Shown: positions 1 to 23,583 of the stretch, in pieces | Numbering within the stretch: position 1 is the first letter of the stretch | Layout: every line of letters begins with the position of its first letter | NCBI GenBank assembly: GCA_935421135.1 | Contig: OW285196.1 | Location: forward strand, 1,674,001 to 1,738,000 | Reading direction: 5' to 3' | DNA: 64,000 bases | Origin: Bugulina stolonifera | Lineage: Eukaryota > Bryozoa > Gymnolaemata > Cheilostomatida > Bugulidae | Translations under genes and position numbers: made by a program | The notes under the pieces: generated by a model | Told to the model about the DNA's origin: nothing | Database searches by the model: none | What the model saw: only the letters and a program-made list of their open reading frames with translations

Positions 1-513
1 TGCCACAGGAAACTGATTTTATAAGTGTTCACAGAAAGTAAAGGGGAAATTGGTCCAAATTATTCCACAGTGTTGAGTAGGAAGCTACATGTCACTGGAA
101 CTTGCTACGGTTTGAAAGAGCTGAGAACTCTGGGTAAAGAGCTGAGAACTCTGGGTGAAAAGCTTGTGAAATATTGTAATGGTACAGGATATTTATATAC
201 GACTCCAGCTACCGGACAAAGACCTACAGCACCCTAAGTGCCTAGTAGTTGTCACAGCGCTACTCAGCTGACACTCAAACTCTCATAACTAGCTGCTCGT
301 ATACCCACATTCAATTGTATTGCATGTTAAACCACTTAATTACTATCTATATACGTGCATTCATGTGTTTATACCCATTACATGTTATTGCATATACTTG
401 TACAATTATTACTAAGTCTTTTAATGCCTTTTATACCCATGTACAGAGGCCCGACCTCTCAGAATCCATTGATATTCATTTTGTACATGAATTGGACCAT
501 TATAAGCAACTTT
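1..513. other. Intergenic, no gene seen
   Basis: I find no exon with convincing splice borders and no recognisable protein here. Short open frames on both strands show no domain. It lies downstream of the 3' end of the minus-strand STXBP4-like gene and ends at the target duplication of the solo LTR. Confidence 0.5.
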
Positions 514-968
514 TGTAGAACCCGACCTATTTTGGGTCGGCCGTCGGGCTTCCGGCGGCCATCTTGTTGCGCAACTTCCGGACGACCTCACGTCGTCTTT
601 TCCCGACACTACGTCGGCCGGAAGTCCTTATACTATATAAAGGGCATTGTTTTACTGTTCATTGTCTCAGTCTTCACTTGGCTTTCAATAAAGACACATC
701 TATACTTGATACAGAGACTTTCACTTCCTTTTGTCAGGTTATTCGCTTAGCGAACCGCCTACTAGGTCGGATCACTCTCTTTCAACGTATAGTCTGAAGG
801 TCAGACTTGGGACCAGATGGGTCGTCTCTGGTAGTTTTTGGGCTACTGAGACCGCTTGATCTTTCATGTAATGCGAAGTCCTAGCACCACTCATAGGCAC
901 TTCATTTCTGGGTCGATAGTCGTCCAAGGACGACCGCACCAAATCACAGAAACCATTACAATATTTCA
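514..968 (+). mobile_element. Solo LTR of an LTR retrotransposon
   Basis: A 455-bp element starts with TGTAG and ends with TTTCA, the canonical TG...CA ends. It is flanked on both sides by the same 5-bp target duplication ACTTT (509-513 and 969-973). It contains a TATA box (TATATAA, 634-640) and a poly(A) signal (AATAAA, 687-692) about 50 bp downstream, in the order U3-R-U5, so its transcription strand is plus. The segment is much GC-richer than its surroundings, with repeated TCGG/CCGAC words. No internal gag-pol region follows, so this is a solo LTR left by LTR-LTR recombination. The family (Ty3 or BEL-like) cannot be fixed from the LTR alone. Confidence 0.85.
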
Positions 969-1202
969 ACTTTCAATATTTAGTTATTATTATATGCAGC
1001 ACAGATTGTGGAGCTAATTGTGGAACATACCAATTTAACTCTATTCCTATTTAAATAGAAGAGAAGACAACTCCAGCTAGTATCCCATATTCCCAACGCA
1101 GCTCACATGTAGACTACATTTGGTAGTACCAGGCAAGCCTAAGTAGTACCACGGCATGTGCAACTACTAACCCTGACCTGCCACTTGTAACTTACCTACA
1201 AC

Positions 1203-1406
1203 CTGAACATACCCTATGCTAAGGGTAACTAACTGAACATACCCTATGCTAAGGGTAACTAACTGAACATACCCTATGCTAAGGGTAACTAACTGAACAT
1301 ACCCTATGCTAAGGGTAACTAACTGAAAATGCCCTATGCTAAGGGTAACTAACTGAACATACCCTATGCTAAGGGTAACTAACTGGACATACCCTATTCT
1401 AAGCGT
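1203..1406. repeat. 30-bp minisatellite, about 6.7 copies
   Basis: Tandem units of 30 bp with the core ACCCTATGCTAAGGGTAACT repeat almost perfectly; the last copy is diverged. The unit contains an inverted ACCCT/AGGGT pair that could fold into a small hairpin. It lies in the 3' flank of the STXBP4-like gene. A 85-residue open frame across it is only the repeat read in frame. Confidence 0.9.
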
Positions 1407-1867
1407 GTACATGATTGTGTTCATTTCATTTGTATATGAAATGCTTCAGCTCAATCAGGTGCAAATGTAGATAAAGTTTTCATATTTATTTGTAACAAGA
1501 AGATACATGTAATAGAAATAAAAAAGAATTCACTAATAACACTCACACATTGCATCACAGAATGGACGGAGAACAATATCCAGACAAAGATAAGGACATT
1601 ATAGTTACAGTAATCAAATACTTCTACAATGAGAATATAATGCAACATAGTGTCTAACTTAGAACAGTGAAAACTTACTCAAGTAATAGATGCTAGTGTT
1701 AGCTCAATGTGCAGCCAAGTACTTCCTGTATTCCACAGGAAGTGAAGGGTAACAAGTGATTATTGTGTAAACATACAAAAGGAGGAAGTCATTCATTGGC
1801 CGGCAAATAAGATGACTCAATGAAATATATAGTTTACAAAATAATTCAAAAATCAAGTCTGCTTTAC

Positions 1868-1873
1868 TTTAAT
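1868..1873 (-). terminator. Possible poly(A) signal of STXBP4-like gene
   Basis: ATTAAA on the minus strand, about 255 nt past the stop codon of the STXBP4-like gene. It is the nearest common poly(A) hexamer I see downstream; a standard AATAAA appears only at 1485-1490. A single hexamer is weak evidence. Confidence 0.25.
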
Positions 1874-1938
1874 CTCACCTCCGAAAAAACATATAAATTT
1901 TCATTTTTGTTAATAATAAATCCCCCTTAGACTTGCTC

Positions 1939-2048
1939 CTGTGTTAGTGACACGTCTAGCTGTACTCTCTACTGCTGTGTTAGTGGCACATCTAGCTGTA
2001 CTCTCTACTGCTGTGTTAGTGGCACGTCAGCTGTACTTTCTACTGCTG
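1939..2048. repeat. About 36-bp minisatellite, 3 copies
   Basis: Three imperfect copies of a unit built around GTTAGTGGCACGTCTAGC followed by TGTACTCTCTACTGCT. It lies immediately downstream of the last STXBP4-like exon, probably in the 3' UTR. Confidence 0.8.
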
Positions 2049-2126
2049 TGGGGCAGAGAGATAGACACAGTGTTACTAACACTGGGAAATCAGTTGAACT
2101 TCACTTGAAGAGTTACTCTGGCGTAG

Positions 2127-15318
<13,192 letters not shown>

Positions 15319-15365
15319 GTAATCAGATTCAATACCTCGGCTATAGTATTACCGCTCTGATTTGT

Positions 15366-15513
15366 CTTGCCTTGTGACCATGTGACCTTTTACCACGTGA
15401 CTTTGTGACCACGTGACTTTATGACCACGTGACTTTGTGACCATGTGACTTTATAACCACGTGACTTTATGACCATGTGACCTTTACCACGTGACTTTGT
15501 GACCATGTGCTTA
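15366..15513. promoter_or_regulatory. CACGTG E-box minisatellite upstream of STXBP4 start
   Basis: About nine imperfect copies of a roughly 16-bp unit, GACCACGTGACTTTAT, located 48-195 bp upstream of the proposed STXBP4 start codon. Perfect E-boxes CACGTG occur at 15394, 15410, 15426, 15458 and 15488, most in the extended form ACCACGTGAC; other copies have CATGTG. Clusters of this motif are bound by bHLH-zip factors such as USF, MYC/MAX or TFE. A promoter role is inferred from position and motif only. Confidence 0.55.
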
Positions 15514-16445
15514 TAACCGGATTGGCCAATCTGTAAATACAAAACAGTGCTTCTACAAATATCAGTTGTTCCCAACACTCAAATGTGTTAGACTGTGTTC
15601 TGGTGAAGCAAGGTCACTCAGCTAGTTTGTAGAAAACTCGAGCTGTTCGAGCTGTACAGGCTCTAATACCATTTCCTGTCTTGGTTAGCATACCCCAAGA
15701 GGCACACGTATATACATGATTATCATTCAGTATATTTATAGATATGGCCTGGTTTCTTTCACTATGATATAACCTACAAACTTCTTAAACAAGAAGTAGG
15801 TCCCAGGCTAGTCCTAGGAAATCAGGACTACCATTTGAACTTCATACGTTTTAACAAAACAATTATCGATGCCACACCTATATTAGCCTACACGGAGAAG
15901 TTGGCTGATACCTTGGGGTAGGAAATTATGCCCCTCAATCTAACCAGGTTGGCACTGCGCTCGAGCTACCAATTCTCTTGTGTGTACATGTTGTATGGCT
16001 ATGTTCTAACTAGACACAACAACGTCAACCACTGACCCTAGGTGTGACCCGGAGCAGAACTCAGCTGAAGCTTCATCATCAAAAAAAGTTGTTGCTGGTG
16101 GAGTTCAATCTGAGGAAAACCTGAGAGATGATTTTGTAGCTATAAGGGCATATTCTAAAGATAATACAAAATACCTGCATGTAGTCTGTATATTATCTTT
16201 ATTAGCTGTTTATCAATCAAGTGTAATACTTTTAAAAAGTCAAACAATAATAATATAATAATAGCCTAATTACAACAAATGAATAATATTAAATATTAAT
16301 ATAAATATAAGTAATTAATACATAAATTACCTCAGAATTTACCTCAGATGAGGTAGGACTCCGTTAGCAGTGTCATGTAAATCTATAAGGGAGCCTCTAG
16401 TTTTAACTGCAATTTTTGCAGTCTATCACTGTTTAGGATTGGAGG
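15514..16445. other. Intergenic, no gene seen
   Basis: AT-rich sequence between the E-box repeat and the LINE remnant. I see no exon or RNA gene. Confidence 0.5.
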
Positions 16446-16990
16446 TCAGCTTCTCATCTCACAAATTGTTCGTAGCAGGAAACTAGGGTGGTAAATACAT
16501 CTTTTGGCTGATATTGAGGTTGGCTCTCCTTTGGCAGCTGCTCTAGTGGTCATTGTTACCATCCCTCTGTCACCCACAATATCATCATATTCTCTGGATA
16601 GAGTGGAATGTTGTTCTCTATCCTGAAGAATCCTGGTCAGTAGACACAGGTGGTGGTTTTTTTTTCTATTTTCCAGGGTCCGGATCTCTAACTTATCTCT
16701 TGCCTCTGATACACTGTCAGTACGCCCCCTTAGGTTAGCTATAAACCGTATGGCACTGTTCTGAATGAGTCCTATACCATGGATCTTGTTCTTAGTTGAA
16801 GGGTCCCATACTACATCTGCATACTAAAGTATAGGTCTGCATACACTTGTGGAAGCCGGTAGCCTGGCCACTTTTGGAGTATGGTACATTGAATGTTTGA
16901 TTCCTCCAAGTATTGCAATGTTTTTGAGTGCTAGATCATACGAGAGCCGAGGGCTACAAGTATGTGAAGGGCTTGGAAGGTGGTAGAGGC
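16446..16990 (-). pseudogene. LINE ORF2 C-terminal fragment (CR1/L2-like)
   Basis: Minus-strand translation gives ALKNIAILGGIKHSMYHTPK, then CRPIL*YADVVWDPSTKNK and an open run of about 120 codons to a TGA at 16446-16448. The 'RPILEYA.VVWDP' wording followed by IQNSAIRFI is typical of the region after the reverse-transcriptase domain of non-LTR retrotransposons. A stop replaces Glu in the EYA position. The reverse-transcriptase core itself is not here; a matching piece lies at 21.2-21.7 kb. Confidence 0.75.
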
Positions 16991-17039
16991 CGACCAAGTG
17001 TACCTTCTGCTCATTACATAAAAGAGTGAACAGTTATGG

Positions 17040-17671
17040 GTGCTCTTTATAGTGTAGATTGTAGATTATATTAGACGTAGGCCGATGCCGAGACTCATTG
17101 GAGCTCAGGACCGACGTAGGTCTAATAGAGTTTATACCCCGAGGGAGTGATCTTGCAGAGTTTATACTCCGAGGGAGTGTAGAGAAAGTAGATCTAACCT
17201 TGAGAGCCTAAGTCCAACGCTAGGTTCATTAGAACCCGGGATCGGCCTAAGCCTAAGGGGTGGATAGAGATATGCTTAGCCTAGGATGAGGTGAACTCGA
17301 GCCGTACTGAATCCAAAGGATTCTCAGGTGGAGTTACCCGCCTAAAGAGTAAGCCTCTGTAGGTTGAGTTAGGAGATGTTGCTTTATTCAAGCGCAACCA
17401 ACAACTGATTCACAATAGAAAATGCTCTGCCTTATATACATAACAAACTTCCGGCAAAAAGGGACGACATGGTGTCAGTTATCCGACATGGGGTCGGCCC
17501 CGGAACTTACACAACAATATGTCTGGTTCCGCCTGACTCAGCCATATGAAAAGGTCGGCCATGGCACAAAATGTGCTTACAATAGGTAAACACATGTCGT
17601 GTATAAATATGAGCTAAATCCGTAAGGTCGGCCACGTAGTTACAATATAAAGTGGCAAAAAGACTCTAACA
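17040..17671 (-). mobile_element. LTR of a second retroelement family (left edge uncertain)
   Basis: Minus-strand start TGTTAGAGTC at 17671, then GC-rich CGGCC-containing sequence, a TATA box (TATATAAG on the minus strand, 17431-17438) and AATAAA (17393-17398) 30-40 bp downstream. The layout equals that of the solo LTR at 514-968, but the sequence differs. It also contains a short direct repeat, AGAGTTTATACYCCGAGGGA, near 17130 and 17160. I could not match a target duplication, so the left edge is estimated from U5 length. Confidence 0.5.
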
Positions 17672-17897
17672 ATTTACAATCAAGTAAGGACAGACAATTA
17701 CTAAATAGTGTAAATGTGGGAAAAATCAAGTTGCAATAGAACGTAATTCCAAGGCTTGATGGCTGGTACAGACATGTATATAAGACACGCAGTGGATAAT
17801 AAGGTAATGAATGCATAGATAATAATAGATAAACAATGCATTGATATGTGAATAACAGTATATGGATAAGATTGATTGTCAGCTAATAATATTGTTA

Positions 17898-17905
17898 GTG
17901 TGGCT
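17898..17905. repeat. 8-bp target-site duplication, left copy
   Basis: GTGTGGCT, identical to 21169-21176, directly outside the terminal inverted repeats of the P-like transposon. Confidence 0.9.
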
Positions 17906-17931
17906 CATAGAGGTAGGATAGAGCCAGTACT
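17906..17931 (+). repeat. P-like element, left terminal inverted repeat
   Basis: 26 bp starting CATAGAGGTAGG, an exact inverted match to 21143-21168. Confidence 0.95.
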
Positions 17932-18020
17932 ATATAGAAAGCCAGTGAAGCCGTAAGGACCCACTTTTTTGCTTTAGACAAAGTTCCGGTTTGCACTTTT
18001 GCACGTGAATGTAATTAGTT

Positions 18021-18080
18021 ATGCCAAAGTTTTGTGCAGTAATAACTCATCCAGGACTCGTGACAAGTCATTTCACACGT
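18021..18080 (+). pseudogene. THAP domain N-terminal half (P-like transposase remnant)
   Basis: ATG followed by MPKFCAVITHPGLVTSHFTR, then CAC|GTAAGC, a possible donor. THAP domains start M-P-x-x-C and have a second Cys 2-4 residues later. Here the usual second Cys position appears replaced (TH instead of xC), so zinc binding is probably lost. Confidence 0.65.
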
Positions 18081-18399
18081 AAGCTATTACTTTACAGTTT
18101 AAAATTTGTTAGCTGATGCTATGGTTTGCCATCTCCTGACGTCCCAAACGTATATTTTTTGATTTTTTTTTAAATAATAATAATTACATTACTACGAACT
18201 ACTACCACCACTCCTGTTATTGCAACTAATAAATAATAATTATACTAATTAATTTGTGGTACTATTGGTAGTATGCACAGCATGTTGTTAAGCTGGTTTA
18301 AGTTTTTTTTGGCCTCGGATTAGAACAACTAGCCTGGGGAGACTCAAAACTTTTCTTAGTATTCTGGCCGGCCCTAAAGGTTTTCTGTTATTAACTTTA

Positions 18400-18545
18400 A
18401 ATAATTTATAATAATTATAATAATAATAATTATTATTATATTATATATTATGACATATAATATTATAATCATAATAATAATATTATATATTATAATATAT
18501 TATATTATTGTTATAACTATTATTTGTTATAATTATTGTTAACCA
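18400..18545. repeat. AT-only low-complexity tract
   Basis: Dense ATT/TAA/ATAATA sequence inside the P-like element between the two THAP halves, probably intron or decayed sequence. Confidence 0.8.
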
Positions 18546-19095
18546 ATTTTATGAAAAAAAAAAATGGAAAATGAAATGACAATAGCGTTGTTCACATTAT
18601 TATTATTTTTTATAGTATTTGTAGTAGTGGTAGATGTAGTTGCTAGCTAGTGATGATCTAAATAGAGAGGTTAGAATTATTAAACTACTATCACCACCAA
18701 CTACCAAAACAACCAGTAATAGTGGGAAAAAATTTTAATAGTAGTTGACAGAAGGACTTGTGAAACTTTCAGGCATGCACTTGTTTTTATTTGGTTATAA
18801 AAAACAAGACATAATACGTTAACATCATAAATCATACTGATGATATTATAGATATTCATTCTTATTGTTCATTATCAAGAATATGTTTAGCGTCATTCTC
18901 ATGTTATGCGCTGTTGTAAATAAATTTATAGGCCCTATATACATTGCCACAGTAATTATCTTATTATTGTATTATAATGTGTGCTGATGTATGATATTAC
19001 GTTGAAATAATTGTGTAATAATGTTATTAACGCCTTTCCTGTTCATATTTCAAAGGTTTTTTTATGCAACTCTAAACTCTTGGATAAATGAGTCA

Positions 19096-19203
19096 GAGCA
19101 TTGAGACGTCTAGATTTCACACCAACCATTTATACTCAAGACTGTGCTCCGATCACTTCGAGCTAGAGAGCTTCATAACGTTCGTTGGAAGCTAGAAGTG
19201 TCT
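19096..19203 (+). pseudogene. THAP domain C-terminal half (P-like transposase remnant)
   Basis: Reads FHTNHLYSRLCSDHFELESF followed shortly by a stop. The C-x2-H pair in 'LCSDHF' is the second zinc-ligand pair of the THAP consensus, and the following acidic-Phe sequence fits too. It pairs with the half at 18021. Confidence 0.75.
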
Positions 19204-19519
19204 CAAGCAAGGTGTTATGCTTTCTGTATTTGGACTTCCCTAGCCATTTGCAGGTAAAGCACCAGGTTTAGATCCTAGTTTTGTTTGGGAATCTAGTTTT
19301 TTCACTAATTAATTGTATGTTTGTTTCCCTTTCCGAACCAAATATTGAATGTTTGAACCCCAATATTCAAGTGCAATGATGTTGACAGGGTTGCTGACAA
19401 AGTAGGCTATGTAGCTTGTGGCTACAATCGCCAATATTTTTGTACAAACTTCAATACGCTATAAATAGTTGATCCTTTGTAGTTTTAGTCCAAAAAAAAG
19501 GCAGACGGGTGCTCAAACT

Positions 19520-19826
19520 GGGTAAAGGGACATTTAGAAAAAGACAGTTCGAAACAGGACTTTTCACAGCTGGACAGTTAGAAACAGGACAGTTCGAAAC
19601 TGTGTAGATTACATTCAGGAGAACAAAACTTGCAGAAAGTTCATTTTAACTTATTAAATTAATAAAAAAAATATTAAAAATTAGTTAAAGTCTGGTGGTT
19701 TGGGCTTAGGCATTTTGAACTGTCCAGTGCTGAACTGTCCACTTTCGAAACGTCATTTTCAAATAGCCGCACAGTCCTCAAACTGACAGTCCAGCAGATG
19801 TCCAGTATAGTACTGTCACTTAACCC
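19520..19826. mobile_element. Foldback (MITE-like) element nested in the P-like transposon
   Basis: Degenerate long inverted repeat of 307 bp. The ends read GGGTAAAGGGACA on the left and, inverted, GGGTTAAGTGACA on the right. The arms share repeated GGACAGTT and TTCGAAA words. I could not identify a target duplication. Confidence 0.5.
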
Positions 19827-20165
19827 TAAAGATTCAGTAGCAGATGTCAGCGTGAATGTAGATTATTCATATGGTAGTAATCTAGGTCGGTATTGGAATT
19901 GATGACTCTTTTTATAGAATTTTATCTTGGAAGATAATAATTTCAGTGTTACCATAATATTTGATGGAATAGGCTATATCATCCACACGCACGTGTCCAT
20001 GTAATATATATGTACAAAGGTACAATGTATAAACATACCTATATACATGTATGTTATCATAATATATATAAATATAATATGTATATAACATTCAGTGTAA
20101 AGGTGCGTTGCGTGGGAGTTTCCTAAGTTTTGAATAATTTTTGATATTTTATTGCTACAGATCAG

Positions 20166-20378
20166 ATGCTACTTATTCTGCTACTTTCAGAGTTTTTCAA
20201 GACTTTGTTCAGCAAGATTCATAGAATGGGAGAGCATAACAACAACCCAACTGCTACAGGCTTTAGGGCAGATCCAAGAAAGCTGTTGATGAAGTGGTCA
20301 GTGTCCACTTTAAATGTAGCCAATTCAGCTGACTATGACTCCAGCTCTGGTTTATTTTCTTTACGGTGGTGCAAGTGA
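20166..20378 (+). pseudogene. P-like transposase C-terminal fragment
   Basis: 70-codon open frame with FFKTLFSKIHRMGEHNNNPT followed by ATGFR and KLLM. The pattern 'F(F/S).(I/M)R..GG.NNNPT...FR..L' is characteristic of the C-terminal part of P-element/THAP9 transposases. It is preceded by an acceptor-like TTGCTACAG. Reading beyond the stop, the protein is broken. Confidence 0.7.
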
Positions 20379-21142
20379 AAAGCTCCAATACCTTCTGTTT
20401 AACATCACTACAAACTTGTAACACTCACCCACTGAAGATTCTTGGATATTTCAGGAAAAATTGCAAGAACTCTACACGGCAGTTTCTGGGGAAGTGTGCA
20501 GGTGGCTTTGGCGATCATTTGTATGTCGTAGGATGATGAAGGCCAAAAACAGAGGTGGCCTCACTTATGCTACTGATTTAGTAAAGCAGATTGTGGTTTG
20601 ATGTGAGCAGGTGTTTACACAGTGTATTTCGATTCTCGACTGATGAATAGACATATGAAACATTGAACTTTTGCTTCATTTCAATACCTGTAACATAATT
20701 TTACAATAAGTGTATCATAAATTTTTCATTTTTTTTGTTATTTAATTCTTTTATTGCTATGTCTATAACACTTTTTGCTAGCTTTCAATCTTGTTTGCAT
20801 ATATATATATATTTGTCTGGTTATGATAGTCATATGATTTACCATCCACAATTCTGCACTGCAGATGATAAAACAAAAATACAATACAGTGCAATGTAAT
20901 AGATATAATGCATATGTAGTTGACTTCTCATTAATTTCAATTATATCAGAAGTTGTATTTTTAATGTATCATAGATAGTTCTTAACTTGCAGAGTACTGA
21001 TAGCCACAAAATATGTGATTTTGTGGAGCAAACGTTATCGATTTCGTATTGTTACAATGGATTTAATAGCAAACCGGAACTGCGTCTAAAGCAAAGAAGT
21101 GGGTCCAGACCGGCTTCACGACCGTAATAGTAATAGCGGTCG

Positions 21143-21168
21143 AGTACTGGCTCTATCCTACCTCTATG
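21143..21168 (-). repeat. P-like element, right terminal inverted repeat
   Basis: 26 bp, exact inverted copy of 17906-17931. Confidence 0.95.
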
Positions 21169-21176
21169 GTGTGGCT
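21169..21176. repeat. 8-bp target-site duplication, right copy
   Basis: GTGTGGCT, identical to 17898-17905. Confidence 0.9.
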
Positions 21177-21181
21177 GACCT

Positions 21182-21660
21182 AGGTGCCATTACCACGGAG
21201 GCTGTTTCACCACAGTATTTTACGAGACTTTGTGCATTTCTCGTGTATGTGCTGATTAAACTTAAGATTTGATTGAATTATTACTCCTAAATATTTGATG
21301 GTTTCTCTCCATGCAAGACATGCAGTGCCGAGTTTGTATTGAGGTATTGGTGTTACTCTTCCATTCTAAGCATCTCTTTTCATTGAATGGCATTTTCTAT
21401 TTTGTAGACCACCCGTGTACAGTGTTGATGTTATTTTAAAACATTTCTGTGTCTTCAGTTGTATTCACAGTTTGGTAAAGTAGAGTTTCATCAGCATAAA
21501 GGCTAAGTTTACATAACAGCAGGTCTGGAAGGTCATTAATAAAGCACAAAAACAAAGTTGGTCCAAGTACAGAACCCTGTGGCACTTCTGAGGTTACTGT
21601 ACACTTTTGTAAGCTACCTCCTCTGAGTACAACAAATTGCTGTCTGTCAGAAAGAAAAAA
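21182..21660 (-). pseudogene. LINE reverse-transcriptase fragment (CR1/L2-like)
   Basis: Minus-strand translation gives SEVPQGSVLGPTLFLCFIND, the fingers/palm motif, then LYADETLLY in place of the catalytic F/YADD, then W.tK.kMPFNEKRCLEW, the usual next block. At least two in-frame stops and the changed Asp show decay. The direction and family match the C-terminal fragment at 16.4-17.0 kb, so both may belong to one element later split by insertions, although the junctions are not clean. Confidence 0.85.
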
Positions 21661-21699
21661 TGTATCCAGTTTAAAGGCTATTCATTTATCCCTGCTCTA

Positions 21700-23511
21700 G
21701 TTTTTGATGTAACATTAGAATAGACGAGGTACTTTCCTTAGTCATTACAACTACAATTATATTATTTCAAATTGCATCAGATATAAAAAGTCATAATAAA
21801 ATAAATATAAAATGTTTTCAATTATAAACACAAAACAGCCATAAAGATAAAGCTGCCTACACGCAAAAAATAAAACGTAAAATAAAAACTGGAAAAGAAG
21901 AACTCTCAACGCTGTTGCTATTATAGCACGCCATTAGTAAACAATGTTTGCATTAAACTGCGTTTCCGTAGGCCGGCGCGCGTATCTCTGCAGGCTAATA
22001 TTGCCATTGAATCCCGCAAGAGCATTAATTACCTGTCTGTTAATAGCGGTTCAGACCAACACATTTCTAATTTTACATCCGCTGAAAAGTTTAAGATTTT
22101 CAGTTTTTTACTTGGGCTAATGATTAGTAAGTAGATAGATTAGATGAGGAGTCGAATGATGACCAGAACTTTTTTTTACCGCACTTGCAATTGTCTTAGT
22201 ATTGGCTTGAATACTAAATACATTTTGTCTGGGTGATTCTTTCTTTGTAAATGTGTAGGCTCCATGACAGAGACTGTTCTGCAGCCAAGACTCGGACCGC
22301 ACTGTTCTGTAGCCAAACTGAAACTCTAACTGAATTTGGGATTCAATTCCCATTCTGACACTCTTCTGCTGTTCATTCGCTTCTAATTCTAATCCTTCCA
22401 TTCTACCAATTCTCACGGTCACTCTTCCATGTATCCTTAAGTTAGTTTGAGCTACATAACATAAGTAGTATAAGTTATGGGCTGTATTAATTTTACTTTT
22501 TAAATACAATAATTATTAATAATAATAAGCTCATAATTTGTTATACTTAGCTATGCAATGCTACTAAAGTTAGCAATGTGAATGTGATATTTGATATAAT
22601 TATCATCAATTCTTTAGATTTAGATCTAATTATCATAATAATGATGTAATTAATAGTATAAATGTGTTAATATATAATTATAATATTTAAATATTAAATT
22701 ATATTTAATTAAATTCTAATTTGAAAAAGGGCTATTTCTAATGAACAGTTTTGAAACTTGGACAAATTTCAATGTAAACTTTAGCTCAACTGTACAGGCT
22801 TTTGGAGTCGAACTTGAAGATGAATTACATCAATGATAGTATAGTTAGCATAGTTTGACAAGCTATAGGCCTACCATTTTAGAATCCGAATGGTGGACTA
22901 TAGGCCTATAAACTTTTTTGTTCATCTTGGAAAGTTGGTTTAACTCCACTTTGTGAGTTCACTGGGATGTCAAGTTGTAGGCCTATAATGTTAGTCTAGT
23001 TAGGAAATTCATTAAAATACAGTTATTTGAAAAATTCATACCGTAATTCTGCTTATGTCATTTAATGCTGACATATGAGGGGAATAAAGTAGGGAGTAGT
23101 CAATCCCAACCAGGTCCCAGGCTATTGATCAGCCATGACGCAGGCCTACATTTATTAGCACACTTATCTATAAACCATAGCTCACTCGAACAGTTTCTTG
23201 TCTTGAATGATCAGGGACCTGAGGAGGGGCCAGGTATGACACTTTGACCACTTGGGTGCAATGAAAAGGTGATAGTTTTCATTCGACTACTGGTCTGTAG
23301 GTCTATATTTGGAGTACCCCCACATAGTCCACATGCGGCCCTTCCACACTAAAGAACTTTCATAATGTTTACTAAAATGTTGAATGCATCATTGTAGCAT
23401 TCCCACTGAGGTTACTATTGATAAAGCCTACATTGATAGCCTTGGTTCCTAACATAGACATAGCCTGCTGTTCACAGTCCAGACGCATAAAATTTATGAG
23501 CGCACAGCAGC
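21700..23511. other. UBL3 upstream region, no gene seen
   Basis: AT-rich sequence with a short GC-rich spot (GGCCGGCGCGCG near 21970). A 130-codon minus-strand open frame (22117-22509) shows no domain. The UBL3 promoter should lie in the right-hand part, but I cannot point to a defined element. Confidence 0.5.
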
Positions 23512-23583
23512 ATGGGGGATGCTGAGCTAACTGAGAAGCCTTCATGCAGATCAGGCGGAGCAGGAAAGATTCCATCAGACAAG
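23512..23583 (+). CDS. UBL3: UBL3 exon 1
   Basis: Encodes 24 residues from MGDAELTEKPS; ends AAG|GTAAGC in phase 0. An alternative ATG at 23544 is in the wrong phase for exon 2. Confidence 0.85.

Larger units (their letters stand above)
17906..21168 (+). mobile_element. P-superfamily DNA transposon, decayed copy
   Basis: 3263-bp element. The outer 26 bp (starting CATAGAGGTAGGATAGAGCC) are perfectly inverted at the two ends. After a short unmatched stretch, a subterminal inverted repeat follows, including GGACCCACTT and GTTCCGGTTTGC. Both ends are flanked by the 8-bp duplication GTGTGGCT. Inside, on the plus strand, are two halves of a THAP zinc-finger (18021 and 19096) and a P-transposase C-terminal motif (20166-20378). 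Eight-bp duplications, CAT-starting termini and THAP plus this C-terminus together define the P superfamily. The coding sequence is broken by stops and frame changes, so this copy looks inactive. It carries a nested foldback element. Confidence 0.9.

Noticed and set aside
17906..21168. hAT-superfamily assignment of the DNA transposon
   Set aside because: The 8-bp duplication would fit hAT, but the ends do not fit the usual hAT terminus and the internal THAP and NNNPT motifs point to the P superfamily.
22117..22509. 130-codon minus-strand open frame
   Set aside because: No recognisable domain, no splice partners, AT-rich surroundings; probably chance.
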